A stretch of 25,572 nt of DNA from Bacillota bacterium (GTDB lineage Bacteria; Bacillota; Clostridia; Oscillospirales; Ruminococcaceae). Shown one piece after another: positions 7,061 through 14,045 of this stretch. Every line of letters starts with the position of its first letter. Position 1 is the first letter of the stretch. The position numbers were made by a program, and so were the translations under genes. The notes under the pieces are model-generated. The model ran no database searches and was not told the DNA's origin. It saw nothing but the letters and a program-made list of their open reading frames with translations. The stretch lies in the NCBI GenBank assembly GCA_023415575.1, contig JAEZKF010000013.1, positions 1 through 25,572 on the forward strand, given 5' to 3'.

Positions 7061-7091
7061 AACGCTCTTTATTTGACAGAAAGGAAGCGTT
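7061..7091 (+). promoter_or_regulatory. Hairpin covering the thioredoxin ribosome site
   Basis: AACGCT-CTTT (7061-7070) pairs with AAAG-(GA)-AGCGTT (7080-7091), which includes the AAAGGA ribosome site of the next gene. The same anti-sequence could instead pair with a near-copy of that site at the end of the ArsR gene (GAAAGGAAGCGCTGA, versus GAAAGGAAGCGTTGA here). A translational control role is inference. Confidence 0.35.
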
Positions 7092-7094
7092 GAC

Positions 7095-7769
7095 ATGGAT
7101 AACGACAGCAAGAAAAGTCTTAGCAAGCAACGGATACTGCAAATTGTGCTTCCGGCAGCATTCGTTTTGATTGTAGCGGGGATATGGTTTGCAAAGAACT
7201 ACGAGCCGCCCATTACCACCGATGTGCCGGTAAGCAGCACACCCGCATCTTCACAGCCGGTGTCTTCGGAATCGGACGAGGATGAGGAAGAGGCGGAGTG
7301 TTGTGTTTCTTCATCCGAGGGTTCGCTTAGCAGCGAGGTCGAAAAGAAGGAAATCAACCCCGAGGATGCCGCGATGACGGTGGGGGATGACATCGACCTT
7401 GAGCAGCTTACAAGCTACGGGGTACCGGTAATCCTCAAGTTCGGTGCCGAGTGGTGCGGCCCCTGTCAGGCATTTGCCCCGATACTCGAAGAGGTACACA
7501 AGGAGTACGCGGGCAAGGTGATTATCAAGGACATCGATGTGGACGAAAAGCCCGATATTACGCAGCAGTTTCCCGTCAGTGTAGTGCCGACCATGGTGCT
7601 GTTTGACAGCAAGGGCAGACCCTATGTTTCAGACGACGACTCTCTTGACCTAACCTTTAAGTACTACAGCACCAAAAGCACGGGTGAGCACATTTACACG
7701 ACTATGGAAGGGGCCATCAACAAGGACCGTCTGCTTGCTCTGCTAAAGAACATGGGGATGGAGACGTAA
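7095..7769 (+). CDS. Membrane-anchored thioredoxin-family protein
   Basis: A 224-residue protein. A charged start and one membrane helix (about residues 14-33, LQIVLPAAFVLIVAGIWF) anchor it, leaving the rest outside. Residues 38-90 are a flexible Ser/Pro/Glu-rich linker with a CC pair. The thioredoxin domain (about 95-224) has KFGAEWCGPCQAF with the C121-G-P-C124 active site and the cis-proline in VVPTMVLF. A roughly 20-residue insert (DDDSLDLTFKYYSTKSTGEH) sits after the fourth strand. It probably exchanges thiols at the outer face of the membrane and receives electrons through the CcdA-like protein encoded next. ATG 7095 follows AAAGGAAG. Confidence 0.9.
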   Translation: MDNDSKKSLSKQRILQIVLPAAFVLIVAGIWFAKNYEPPITTDVPVSSTPASSQPVSSESDEDEEEAECCVSSSEGSLSSEVEKKEINPEDAAMTVGDDIDLEQLTSYGVPVILKFGAEWCGPCQAFAPILEEVHKEYAGKVIIKDIDVDEKPDITQQFPVSVVPTMVLFDSKGRPYVSDDDSLDLTFKYYSTKSTGEHIYTTMEGAINKDRLLALLKNMGMET

Positions 7770-7771
7770 CG

Positions 7772-7843
7772 AGCACAGGACATAAGTAGTGTTAATGCGG
7801 ATATGATAGATGGGGTGCAGCGACGCCCCGGGGCTTATGTGCT
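7772..7843 (+). other. Intercistronic stem between thioredoxin and ccdA
   Basis: AGCAC (7772-7776) and ATAAG (7782-7786) pair with CTTATGTGCT (7834-7843) around an AGGAC bulge. The interior contains a GGGG...CCCC hairpin. It lacks a T run, so it is more likely an mRNA stability or processing element than a terminator. Confidence 0.3.
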
Positions 7844-7878
7844 TTGCCAAAGCCCATCAGAAAGGGAATGATACTTAC

Positions 7879-8580
7879 ATGGATGCAATTATAAACGGAT
7901 GGCTGGAGCCTGTCTCCAACGCCATCATGAATAATGCATGGCTTGCGCCGGTGCTTGCCCTGCTTGCCGGTGTGTTGACCTCGTTTTCTCCCTGCTGCCT
8001 TTCCAGCGTGCCGCTTGTCATCGGCTATGTCGGCGGAATAGGCGACCACAACGCAAAGCGCTCATTCTGGTACTCCTTAGTGTTTTCAGCCGGAATGGCG
8101 ATTACCTATACGTCCCTTGCGATAGCAGCCTCCTTCCTGGGCAGGCTGATGAGCGGGGCAGGTAAGTGGTGGTATGTCATACTCGGCATTTTGATGCTGC
8201 TTATGGCCCTACAGACCTGGGGGGTATTTCAGTTTGTGCCCTCGACCCATGCGCTGAGCAAGAACAAAAAGCGCGGTACTCTGGGCGCCCTTGTTGCGGG
8301 TATCCTGGCGGGACTGTTCTCCTCGCCCTGCGCAACCCCGGTACTCGTCACCCTGCTTGCAGTGGTTATGCAAAAGGGCAGCTTTGCATGGGGTGTTTTG
8401 CTCCTGCTCTTGTACTCCATCGGCCACAGCACCCTGGTGCTCATTGCGGGAACCTCGGTGGGATTTGTCAAAAAGCTGTCTGCAAGCAGCAAGTACGGTG
8501 TCGTTAGCCGCGTGCTTAGCATCATCCTCGGTATCTTGATGGTGCTGCTTGCACTGTATATGTTCTATATCGCATTTTAA
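7879..8580 (+). CDS. CcdA/DsbD-type transmembrane thiol carrier
   Basis: A 233-residue membrane protein with six predicted helices. It carries the two family motifs with redox cysteines: TSFSPCCLSSVPLVIGYVGG in the first helix (usually SPCxxP; here the second Cys follows directly) and FSSPCATPVLVTLL in the fourth. CcdA proteins pass electrons from cytoplasmic thioredoxin across the membrane to outer thiol proteins. The gene directly after the anchored thioredoxin is therefore its likely donor. No cytochrome c genes are nearby, which argues against a cytochrome role. ATG 7879 follows AAAGGGA; the frame extends upstream to 7810 without a ribosome site. Confidence 0.93.
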   Translation: MDAIINGWLEPVSNAIMNNAWLAPVLALLAGVLTSFSPCCLSSVPLVIGYVGGIGDHNAKRSFWYSLVFSAGMAITYTSLAIAASFLGRLMSGAGKWWYVILGILMLLMALQTWGVFQFVPSTHALSKNKKRGTLGALVAGILAGLFSSPCATPVLVTLLAVVMQKGSFAWGVLLLLLYSIGHSTLVLIAGTSVGFVKKLSASSKYGVVSRVLSIILGILMVLLALYMFYIAF

Positions 8581-8598
8581 CAGCAAGGAGAAGGACTC

Positions 8599-8970
8599 AT
8601 GGACGGTGTATTTGTCTGTTACCCCAAGTGCACAACCTGTCAAAAGGCAAAGCGTTGGCTGGATGACAAAGGTAAAGCCTACGGCGTTGCCTATACCCAG
8701 CGCAATATCAAGGAGAATAACCCAACAAAGGAAGAACTGCGGGAGTGGTATGCACGCAGCGGTGTCGCCCTTAAACGCTTCTTTAACACGAGCGGGATGC
8801 TCTACCGTGAGCTTGACTTGGCGAAGCGCCTACCTTCCATGACTGAGGAAGAGCAGCTTGACCTGTTCGCCTCAGACGGGATGCTGGTTAAGCGCCCGAT
8901 ATACGTGACAGACAGCCTTGTGCTCATCGGCTTCCGTGAAGCCGAATGGGAGAAGGCCCTACTTCGGTAA
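8599..8970 (+). CDS. ArsC/Spx-family (YffB-like) thioredoxin-fold protein
   Basis: A 123-residue protein of the ArsC/Spx/MgsR superfamily. CTTC at residues 11-14 is the redox pair in CYPKCTTCQKAKRWLDD; NIKENNPTKEELREWY and the later MLVKRPIYVTDSLVLIGF (KRP phosphate/substrate loop) follow the family layout. It is annotated generically as an 'arsenate reductase family protein'. The CxxC is shared by Spx regulators and by YffB-like reductases, so whether it reduces arsenate, reduces another thiol, or binds RNA polymerase cannot be told. The AAGGAGAAGG site gives a strong start. It is last in the redox operon, followed by a terminator. Confidence 0.88.
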   Translation: MDGVFVCYPKCTTCQKAKRWLDDKGKAYGVAYTQRNIKENNPTKEELREWYARSGVALKRFFNTSGMLYRELDLAKRLPSMTEEEQLDLFASDGMLVKRPIYVTDSLVLIGFREAEWEKALLR

Positions 8971-8973
8971 ATG

Positions 8974-9007
8974 AAACCCCGACCTGTTTTCACAGGTCGG
9001 GGTTTTT
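8974..9007 (+). terminator. Terminator of the redox operon
   Basis: AAACCCCGACCTG (8974-8986) and CAGGTCGGGGTTT (8993-9005) form a perfect 13-bp stem with a 6-base loop that runs into a T run. Confidence 0.93.
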
Positions 9008-9025
9008 ATAGTACCTATGAACCCG

Positions 9026-9062
9026 TTGCGAATTGTAAAAGATTATTGTATATTGGTATAAA
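9026..9062 (+). promoter_or_regulatory. Promoter of the lipoprotein gene
   Basis: TTGCGA (9026-9031), a 17-base spacer and TATATT (9049-9054). A second overlapping -10, TATAAA (9057-9062), is preceded by TGG. Either would serve the gene at 9093. Confidence 0.55.
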
Positions 9063-9092
9063 TAGAAATTTAACGGCATGGGGGTTCTTTTG

Positions 9093-10364
9093 ATGAAGCG
9101 GATATTTGCAGTTATCCTCCTTGTGTTGCTTTTATGCTCTTGCGTGCCCGCCAAAGAGCAGGTGACAATAGACAATGACGCGAAGAAAACTGTGTCGACC
9201 GTGTCGGTTATAAGTGAGGAAGAAGCTTTAGAGGTACTCAAAGACTTTCATGAGATGGGTGATGATTACATTCAAAAGTCAGCTTGTGTCATTTCTCATT
9301 GGAATGCAGCAAGTAAAAATATACAGCCGCTTATCAATTGGATAAACTGTTACCGTGAGGGGGTACCCGCAAGGGTTGAGATACTATACTTTGGCTGGAC
9401 GCTTCCGTATATCTGCGTCTTTGAGTGTGACGGAAGCGAGCAATATACCATTACTGAGTATAGCGAGTATGATGGAAAGCGGGTATATACCAGCTGCATG
9501 GTAACCGAGCGGGTCACAGACTATACCTTCGGCGCAGACATTCAGCAAAAGGGATGGCCGATGACAATAAAAAAAGAAGGCGTACCGGATAATAGACCGA
9601 CTAAAGACCGGTACAATTTGGAGATTACGCGATACATCAACGCGCACCCAAGTAAAAATGAAGTGACCATCTACGCCTATGACAGCAAATTAAAGGATTA
9701 TTCCTTGCTAAAGGCGGAGAGCTCATGGAGCGGCCATATCAGCGGTTATGTTTCGCAGATAGAAAATTGGGTGGGAAGGCCTCTCTTTTATCAACTTGGG
9801 GTAGATAGAGAGAGGGGGATTGTGTATATCAATATCACCCAGCAATTAAACACCCGAAACTTTACACTGGAAACCGAACGCGCGATACTGTATTCCTTGG
9901 CAAAGACGATTATGGAAAACGAGCCGGATTACATCGGGGTTTGCTTTGAGACAGAATGGGACGGTCAGGTGGTGTCGTACGATGGCGGTGTCCACTATGG
10001 CGAAAACGAAATTTGCATGCCACCCGATGCACCGCCGCTTGGCGCGTTATCTCTAAAGGATGCAGAAAGGAAGGTAAAGGAGCATATCGCCTTAGTGGAG
10101 AAAAAGTATGATCCACAGACGGAATTAGATACAGATAAGATGGTTGTCAAGCTATCTGCGGCAAAGTATGTTGATGGCGTACTGTGCTATGTGTATGATT
10201 ATTATGGATACGAGCAAGACGCAAGTGACGGCGCGTATTTGGGCGTATATGCGATTGATGTGGAAACGGGCAAGGTGTGTTATATGGTCAGCATGGTGGA
10301 CGGCACATATATCTTAGAGCGGGATGAGAACGAAAAGCGCATCCTGCCCAGAGTTGGGAAATAG
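9093..10364 (+). CDS. Putative secreted lipoprotein of unknown function
   Basis: A 423-residue protein. Residues 1-17 are a lipoprotein signal (KR, a hydrophobic stretch, lipobox LCSC with Cys17 as the lipidated residue), so it should be anchored outside the membrane. The rest is polar and rich in Tyr, Asp and Glu, with no membrane helix. The C-terminal 100 residues (LSLKDAERKVKEHIALVEKK, later VLCYVYDYYGYE and VGVYAIDVETGKV-like text) resemble a PepSY-type repeat, but this is weak. I do not recognise a family. ATG 9093 is preferred over 9078 because it begins the signal peptide and has a GGGGG site. It is a single-gene unit with its own terminator. Confidence 0.75.
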   Translation: MKRIFAVILLVLLLCSCVPAKEQVTIDNDAKKTVSTVSVISEEEALEVLKDFHEMGDDYIQKSACVISHWNAASKNIQPLINWINCYREGVPARVEILYFGWTLPYICVFECDGSEQYTITEYSEYDGKRVYTSCMVTERVTDYTFGADIQQKGWPMTIKKEGVPDNRPTKDRYNLEITRYINAHPSKNEVTIYAYDSKLKDYSLLKAESSWSGHISGYVSQIENWVGRPLFYQLGVDRERGIVYINITQQLNTRNFTLETERAILYSLAKTIMENEPDYIGVCFETEWDGQVVSYDGGVHYGENEICMPPDAPPLGALSLKDAERKVKEHIALVEKKYDPQTELDTDKMVVKLSAAKYVDGVLCYVYDYYGYEQDASDGAYLGVYAIDVETGKVCYMVSMVDGTYILERDENEKRILPRVGK

Positions 10365-10374
10365 CCCATATAAA

Positions 10375-10563
10375 TTAAGAAGCTTCAAAAAAGAGATCCT
10401 CTCCTTTTTGAAGCTTCTTTTTGGTTGCGTTGCGGTCATATGCCTTGGGGTTTTTCGGCTTGCGGGTTACGGGATTGATTGGGCCCCAGGTTACCCTGCG
10501 CGCCTTGTTGAGCTTTTCGCGCTCCTTTTTGGAAAGCTTTTCATACGGAACAAAACGGTTCAT
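10375..10563 (-). CDS. Small basic conserved-looking protein (62 aa)
   Basis: A 62-residue lysine/arginine-rich protein opening MNRFVPYEKLSKKEREKLN, with RVTWGPINPVTRKPKNPKAYDRN in the middle. Proteins of this pattern (W-G-x-x-x-P-V-T-R-K, then YDRN) are familiar as unnamed short proteins in Clostridia. The role is unknown; the high charge would allow nucleic-acid binding, which is speculation. ATG 10563 has a GGAGGG site, with a promoter and leader hairpin upstream. The last 15 codons coincide with the terminator of the convergent lipoprotein gene, so the coding sequence is constrained on both strands. Confidence 0.75.
   Translation of the reverse strand: MNRFVPYEKLSKKEREKLNKARRVTWGPINPVTRKPKNPKAYDRNATKKKLQKGEDLFFEAS
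10377..10424 (+). terminator. Terminator of the lipoprotein gene inside a convergent CDS
   Basis: AAGAAGCTTCAAAAA (10377-10391) and TTTTTGAAGCTTCTT (10405-10419) are perfect 15-base arms, with an inner GAGA/TCTC extension, followed by TTT. It lies within the 3' end of the 62-residue gene on the other strand and could stop both transcripts. Confidence 0.85.
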
Positions 10564-10584
10564 ATATACCCTCCACGTTTTGAT

Positions 10585-10615
10585 AAAAATGGGGCTTGAC
10601 GGTCTCAAGCCCCAT
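10585..10615 (-). terminator. merR terminator / 5' hairpin of the 62-residue gene
   Basis: On the minus strand, ATGGGGCTTGA (10615-10605) and TCAAGCCCCAT (10599-10589) form a perfect 11-bp stem with a 5-base loop and a TTTTTA tail. It ends the MerR gene. The promoter at 10617-10645 would also start RNA inside or at the first arm, so the next gene's mRNA begins with it. Confidence 0.8.
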
Positions 10616-10616
10616 C

Positions 10617-10645
10617 ATCATAGCACACTGAATGCAAAATTGCAA
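10617..10645 (-). promoter_or_regulatory. Promoter of the 62-residue gene
   Basis: On the minus strand, TTGCAA (10645-10640), a 17-base spacer and TATGAT (10622-10617) preceded by TGC, an extended -10. It overlaps the space just after the MerR stop. The start point falls near 10610-10613. Confidence 0.65.
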
Positions 10646-10652
10646 CAGAATA

Positions 10653-11387
10653 CTACTTGCAGTATACCTTAATTGCATCACTGAAAAACTGTGCAAGGCC
10701 CTTGCCGTGTTTATCGATGTTTTTTTGAAACCGTTCGTCGCAGACATACATCTCGCCAAGGCCAGCGAGTATTTCGCGCGTGCACGCATAGAAGTTGCGG
10801 CTGATGTAGTCCTGCCAGTCGGCGACAAGCTTTTGCACGGCAGGGGAGGACGGGTCTTCGCCCATATGGGCAGCAAGAGCCTTAAAGATTTTATCCCCTT
10901 CCTCACTAATGCGGGCCCAGTCCTCCTTGTTGTAGGAGGATGTGCGTTTTGTACTTTCGGTATATGCGTCGGTCGTGCCCCACCGCTGCTTTGCCTCCTC
11001 GGCATATTGCTTTTGGGCTTTTTCAATCTCGCTCATATCAAATTCCTTAAAACTCATATCAGATTCTCCTTTCAGGGTGCTGTCCACAAGGGTAATGAGC
11101 CGTTCGAGCCGCTGCTTTTTAAGCAGAAGCAGCTCCTTGTGGGAACGAAGCGCCCGTTGTTGGTCAAAGGCGGGATTATCCAGAATCTCACGGATTTTGG
11201 CAAGCGGAAAATCAAGCTCGCGAAAGAACAGTATCTGCTGAAGCCTTGCAAGCGCTGTATCGTCATACAGTCGATAGCCGGCATCGGTAATCTTGCTCGG
11301 ACGAAGCAGGCCGATCTCATCATAGTAGTGGAGCGTGCGCACACTCACACCCGCAAGCTTTTCCACCTCATGCACCGTTCGATTCAT
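10653..11387 (-). CDS. MerR-family regulator with TipAS ligand domain
   Basis: A 244-residue regulator. Residues 1-70 are the MerR winged helix (VEKLAGVSVRTLHYYDEIGL, then AGYRLYDDTALARLQQILFF). Residues about 75-115 form the dimerising coiled coil. Residues about 125-244 match the TipAS domain (YAEEAKQRWG, then the C-terminal NFYACTREILAGLGEMYV and FQKNIDKHGKGLAQFF). TipAS proteins bind antibiotics or other small molecules and activate from overlong spacers. An AGGAGAGG site supports the start. Its own promoter has the 19-base spacer expected for autoregulation. No target gene other than itself is evident nearby. Confidence 0.93.
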   Translation of the reverse strand: MNRTVHEVEKLAGVSVRTLHYYDEIGLLRPSKITDAGYRLYDDTALARLQQILFFRELDFPLAKIREILDNPAFDQQRALRSHKELLLLKKQRLERLITLVDSTLKGESDMSFKEFDMSEIEKAQKQYAEEAKQRWGTTDAYTESTKRTSSYNKEDWARISEEGDKIFKALAAHMGEDPSSPAVQKLVADWQDYISRNFYACTREILAGLGEMYVCDERFQKNIDKHGKGLAQFFSDAIKVYCK

Positions 11388-11410
11388 GTTATCCTCTCCT
11401 TTCTGTGCTC

Positions 11411-11441
11411 AGTATACACTATGACGTAACGTGAGGGTCAA
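11411..11441 (-). promoter_or_regulatory. Autoregulated MerR-type promoter
   Basis: On the minus strand, TTGACC (11441-11436) and TATACT (11416-11411) are separated by 19 bases, the long spacer characteristic of MerR activation. The dyad ACGT-A-ACGT (11424-11432) sits in the middle of the spacer. Confidence 0.8.
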
Positions 11442-11480
11442 GGGGGAAGTATAAAAATGTTTTGGATTTTTAGTATAATC

Positions 11481-11523
11481 AAAAACGATGCAAATTCGGG
11501 GATAACCCAAATCTGCATCGTTT
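11481..11523 (-). terminator. Terminator of the serCA operon
   Basis: On the minus strand, AAACGATGCA (11523-11514) pairs with TGCATCGTTT (11492-11483), with an inner ATTTGGG/CCCGAAT helix containing a G-U pair, followed by a T run. It lies 17 bases after the serA stop. Confidence 0.88.
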
Positions 11524-11539
11524 GAAAAATTCTTATTGA

Positions 11540-12706
11540 TTATTTGTAAATTGTCACGCGGATGATGCCGTCAATCTCGGCGAGCTTCGCGGCGCTTTCT
11601 TCATCGAAGTCACCAACGATGTCAAGCAGGCTGTAAGCGGTGTCCTTCTTGCTTTTGTTGGTGAGGTTGTCGATGTTAATACCCAGCTTCGCCATCGCTG
11701 TGGTGATGGAGGAGATCATGTTGGGGATGTTCTTGTGGATAACACCAACACGAACCGGTGTAGACCTGGGCATCTCAACGTTGGGCAGGTTAACCGAGTT
11801 GCGGACGTTGCCGTTTTCGAGGTAATCAATCAGCTCGTCGGCTGCCATGCGTGCACAGTTGTCCTCCGACTCGGGGGTGGAGGCACCCAGGTGCGGGATG
11901 CTCAGCACGCCGGGGTGACCGATCATCTCGGCGGTGGGGAAGTCGGTAACGTAAACACGCACCTGCTTCTCATTGAGAGCCGACAGCATATCCTCGGTGG
12001 AAACCAGCTCGCCGCGCGAGAAGTTGAGGATGCGTACTCCATGCTTCATGCGCTCGATGGCGGCGGAGTTAATCATGCCCTTCGTCTCCGGAGTGAGCGG
12101 AACATGCAGGGTTATGTAGTCGCAGTTCTCGTAGATTTCGCCAAGACTCTTCGCGTGGACAACGCTGCGGGAAAGTCCCCAAGCGGCGTCTACCGAGAGA
12201 TATGGGTCGTAGCCGTATACCTTCATGCCGAGCTTATCGGCAGCGTTGGCAACTAAAATACCGATTGCGCCTAAGCCGATAACGCCGAGCTTCTTGCCGG
12301 CAATCTCAGGGCCTACAAACATGCTCTTGCCCTTTTCTACCTGCTTGGAGATATCGCCGTCCGACTCCTTAAGGGTCTGTACCCACTGCATAGCGGGGAA
12401 GATCTTGCGCGAGGAGAGCAGCAGGGCTGCAATAACCAGTTCCTTTACGGCGTTTGCGTTTGCACCGGGGGTATTAAACACTGCAATGCCCATTTCGGTG
12501 CACTTGTCAATCGGAATATTGTTGGTGCCGGCGCCCGCTCTGGCAATTGCCTTAAGGTTTGCGGGCAGCTCCATCTCATGCATGGAGGCCGAGCGAACAA
12601 GAACAGCATCGGGATTCTCTACGCTGTCCGCTACGCGGTATTTGCTGCTGTCAAAGCGGTCGGTCGCAACGGGAGAGATCTTGTTGAGTGTCAGAATGTT
12701 AAACAT
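11540..12706 (-). CDS. serA: D-3-phosphoglycerate dehydrogenase
   Basis: A 388-residue enzyme that oxidises 3-phosphoglycerate to 3-phosphohydroxypyruvate with NAD+, the first step of serine synthesis. It has the substrate domain (VLVRSASMHEMELP, AGAGTNNIPIDKC), the NAD-binding Rossmann motif GLGAIG (in KKLGVIGLGAIGILVANAA), the catalytic Arg in NFSRGELV, and the catalytic His in SIPHLGAST. A C-terminal ACT domain (about 315-388, VGVIHKNIPNMISSITTAM) suggests serine feedback. It is the shorter form without the middle ASB domain. Its ATG overlaps the serC stop by one base (TAATG), so translation is coupled; a GAGGAGGAG site lies in the end of serC. Confidence 0.96.
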   Translation of the reverse strand: MFNILTLNKISPVATDRFDSSKYRVADSVENPDAVLVRSASMHEMELPANLKAIARAGAGTNNIPIDKCTEMGIAVFNTPGANANAVKELVIAALLLSSRKIFPAMQWVQTLKESDGDISKQVEKGKSMFVGPEIAGKKLGVIGLGAIGILVANAADKLGMKVYGYDPYLSVDAAWGLSRSVVHAKSLGEIYENCDYITLHVPLTPETKGMINSAAIERMKHGVRILNFSRGELVSTEDMLSALNEKQVRVYVTDFPTAEMIGHPGVLSIPHLGASTPESEDNCARMAADELIDYLENGNVRNSVNLPNVEMPRSTPVRVGVIHKNIPNMISSITTAMAKLGINIDNLTNKSKKDTAYSLLDIVGDFDEESAAKLAEIDGIIRVTIYK

Positions 12707-13788
12707 TACGCATTCTCCTCCTCAAACTTCTTCATAAATGCAACCAGAGCCTCTACGCCTTCGATGGGCATAGCGTTGTAGATGGATGCACGCATGCCGC
12801 CCACAGAGCGGTGACCCTTGAGGTTAACAAGGCCGGCTGCCTCAGACTCCTTGCAGAACTTCTTGTCAAGGTCCTCGTTGCCGGTGACAAAGGGAATGTT
12901 CATCATGGAGCGGTCAGCCTTTTCTACCGTGCCCTTAAACAGCTTGCTCTGGTCAAGATAGCTGTACAGGAGAGCCGCCTTCTTCTCGTTGAGCTCCTTC
13001 ATCTTTGCAAGGCCGCCAATCTCGTCGCGAATCCACTCGAGAACGAGCTTGCAGATATAGATGGAGTAGCAGGGCGGGGTATTATACATCGAGCCGTTAT
13101 CGGCATGAGTCTTGTAATCAAACATGGTGGGCGTTATGTCGCGTGCCTTGCCGATGAGGTCCTCGCGGATGATGACAACGGTAAGACCGGCAGGGCCCAT
13201 GTTCTTCTGTGCGCCCGCATAGATAACGCCGTACTTGGATACATCAATCGGCTCGCTGAGGATGCAGGAAGACATGTCTGCAACCAGCGGAACATCACCG
13301 GTCTCGGGCAGCTTGGTAAAGCGGGTGCCGTAGATGGTGTTGTTCTGGCAGATGTGGAAGTAGTCCGCATCCTTGGTGAAGGTAGCGGGGTCAAGCTCGG
13401 GAATGTAGCTGAAGGTCTTATCGGCGCTGGAGGCGATAATCTTGCACTCGCCGTAGCGGGAAGCCTCGCTGTATGCCTTCTTGGCCCACTGTCCGGTAAT
13501 TACAAAGTCGGCCTTACCGGAACCGTTAAGCAGGTTGAGCGGAACCATTGCGAACTGACTGGACGCACCGCCCTGCAAAAACAGAACCTTGTAGTTGTTG
13601 GGGATACAGAGCGTCTCGCGCAGCAGACTTTCACAGCCGTTGATGATCTCCTCATATACCTTGGAGCGGTGGGACATCTCCATCACTGACTGACCGCTGC
13701 CGCCGTAGTCCAGCATCTCAGATGCAGCGCGCGTAAGCACCGACTCGGGCAGTACCGAAGGACCTGCCGAAAAGTTATACACTCTCAT
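12706..13788 (-). CDS. serC: Phosphoserine aminotransferase
   Basis: A 360-residue PLP enzyme of the usual family length that converts 3-phosphohydroxypyruvate and glutamate to phosphoserine. It starts with the family hallmark VYNFSAGPSVLPESVL. The PLP lysine is in YAGAQKNMGPAGLTVVI, FLQGGASSQFAMVPLNLL binds the cofactor phosphate, and GHRSVGGMRASIYNAMP is near the C-terminus. The start at 13788 gives the conserved N-terminus and has an AGGGGG site 11 bases upstream; the frame is open to 13932 from a TTG, but that part is structured leader. It is the first gene of serC-serA. No serB is nearby. Confidence 0.97.
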   Translation of the reverse strand: MRVYNFSAGPSVLPESVLTRAASEMLDYGGSGQSVMEMSHRSKVYEEIINGCESLLRETLCIPNNYKVLFLQGGASSQFAMVPLNLLNGSGKADFVITGQWAKKAYSEASRYGECKIIASSADKTFSYIPELDPATFTKDADYFHICQNNTIYGTRFTKLPETGDVPLVADMSSCILSEPIDVSKYGVIYAGAQKNMGPAGLTVVIIREDLIGKARDITPTMFDYKTHADNGSMYNTPPCYSIYICKLVLEWIRDEIGGLAKMKELNEKKAALLYSYLDQSKLFKGTVEKADRSMMNIPFVTGNEDLDKKFCKESEAAGLVNLKGHRSVGGMRASIYNAMPIEGVEALVAFMKKFEEENA

Positions 13789-13932
13789 TTTTCTTTTGCC
13801 CCCTAATCTAGGTTGTAATGTTCTCCCTGCGTTTCGGCAAACGGGTACGCCGGCACGTCGCTGCCGGCAACACTTATACGGGATTTGCCCCCGTAAAAGA
13901 GTGCCCCGTCCGGTATGACAATAAATTGTCAA
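13789..13932 (-). promoter_or_regulatory. Structured leader of serCA, possible cis-regulatory RNA
   Basis: On the minus strand the leader contains, in order: a TGACAAT-TT-ATTGTCA inverted repeat (about 13915-13930); a long hairpin (13866-13905) with arms CTTTTACGGG / CCCGTATAAG and outer GGCACT / AGTGTTGCC; and a GC-rich hairpin GCCGGCA / TGCCGGC (13849-13868), which shares its first arm with the end of the previous one. A small CGTTT/AAACG hairpin (about 13830-13843) follows. No T-box sequence or terminator was seen. The 322-base gap 13789-14110 holds this leader, the promoter and the NERD terminator. Confidence 0.45.
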
Positions 13933-13981
13933 TCGAGATTGTTCTTATTCTATCATAAGCGCCCTTTGTTCGCTACTACTA

Positions 13982-14011
13982 ATTTTAAAAATAATCCGCT
14001 TTTTTTTACAA
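13982..14011 (-). promoter_or_regulatory. Probable serCA promoter
   Basis: On the minus strand, TTGTAA (14011-14006), an 18-base A-rich spacer and TAAAAT (13987-13982). It would give a leader of about 185 bases. It is a moderate match only. Confidence 0.45.
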
Positions 14012-14045
14012 AATATTGTTGATGTTTATCAGTTTAGTTAAATCG

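Noticed and set aside
10632..11429. Plus-strand open frame of 265 codons opposite the MerR gene
   Set aside because: It runs antisense through the MerR coding region and its operator, with no ribosome site.
12811..13689. Long plus-strand open frame (292 codons) opposite serC
   Set aside because: It is antisense to a certain gene, has no ribosome site, and is explained by the codon bias of serC.
13789..13932. 48-residue N-terminal extension of SerC
   Set aside because: It starts at a TTG without a ribosome site, lies in structured leader sequence, and serC proteins begin at VYNFSAGPS.
13789..13975. T-box upstream of serCA
   Set aside because: No T-box consensus, specifier loop or terminator was found.
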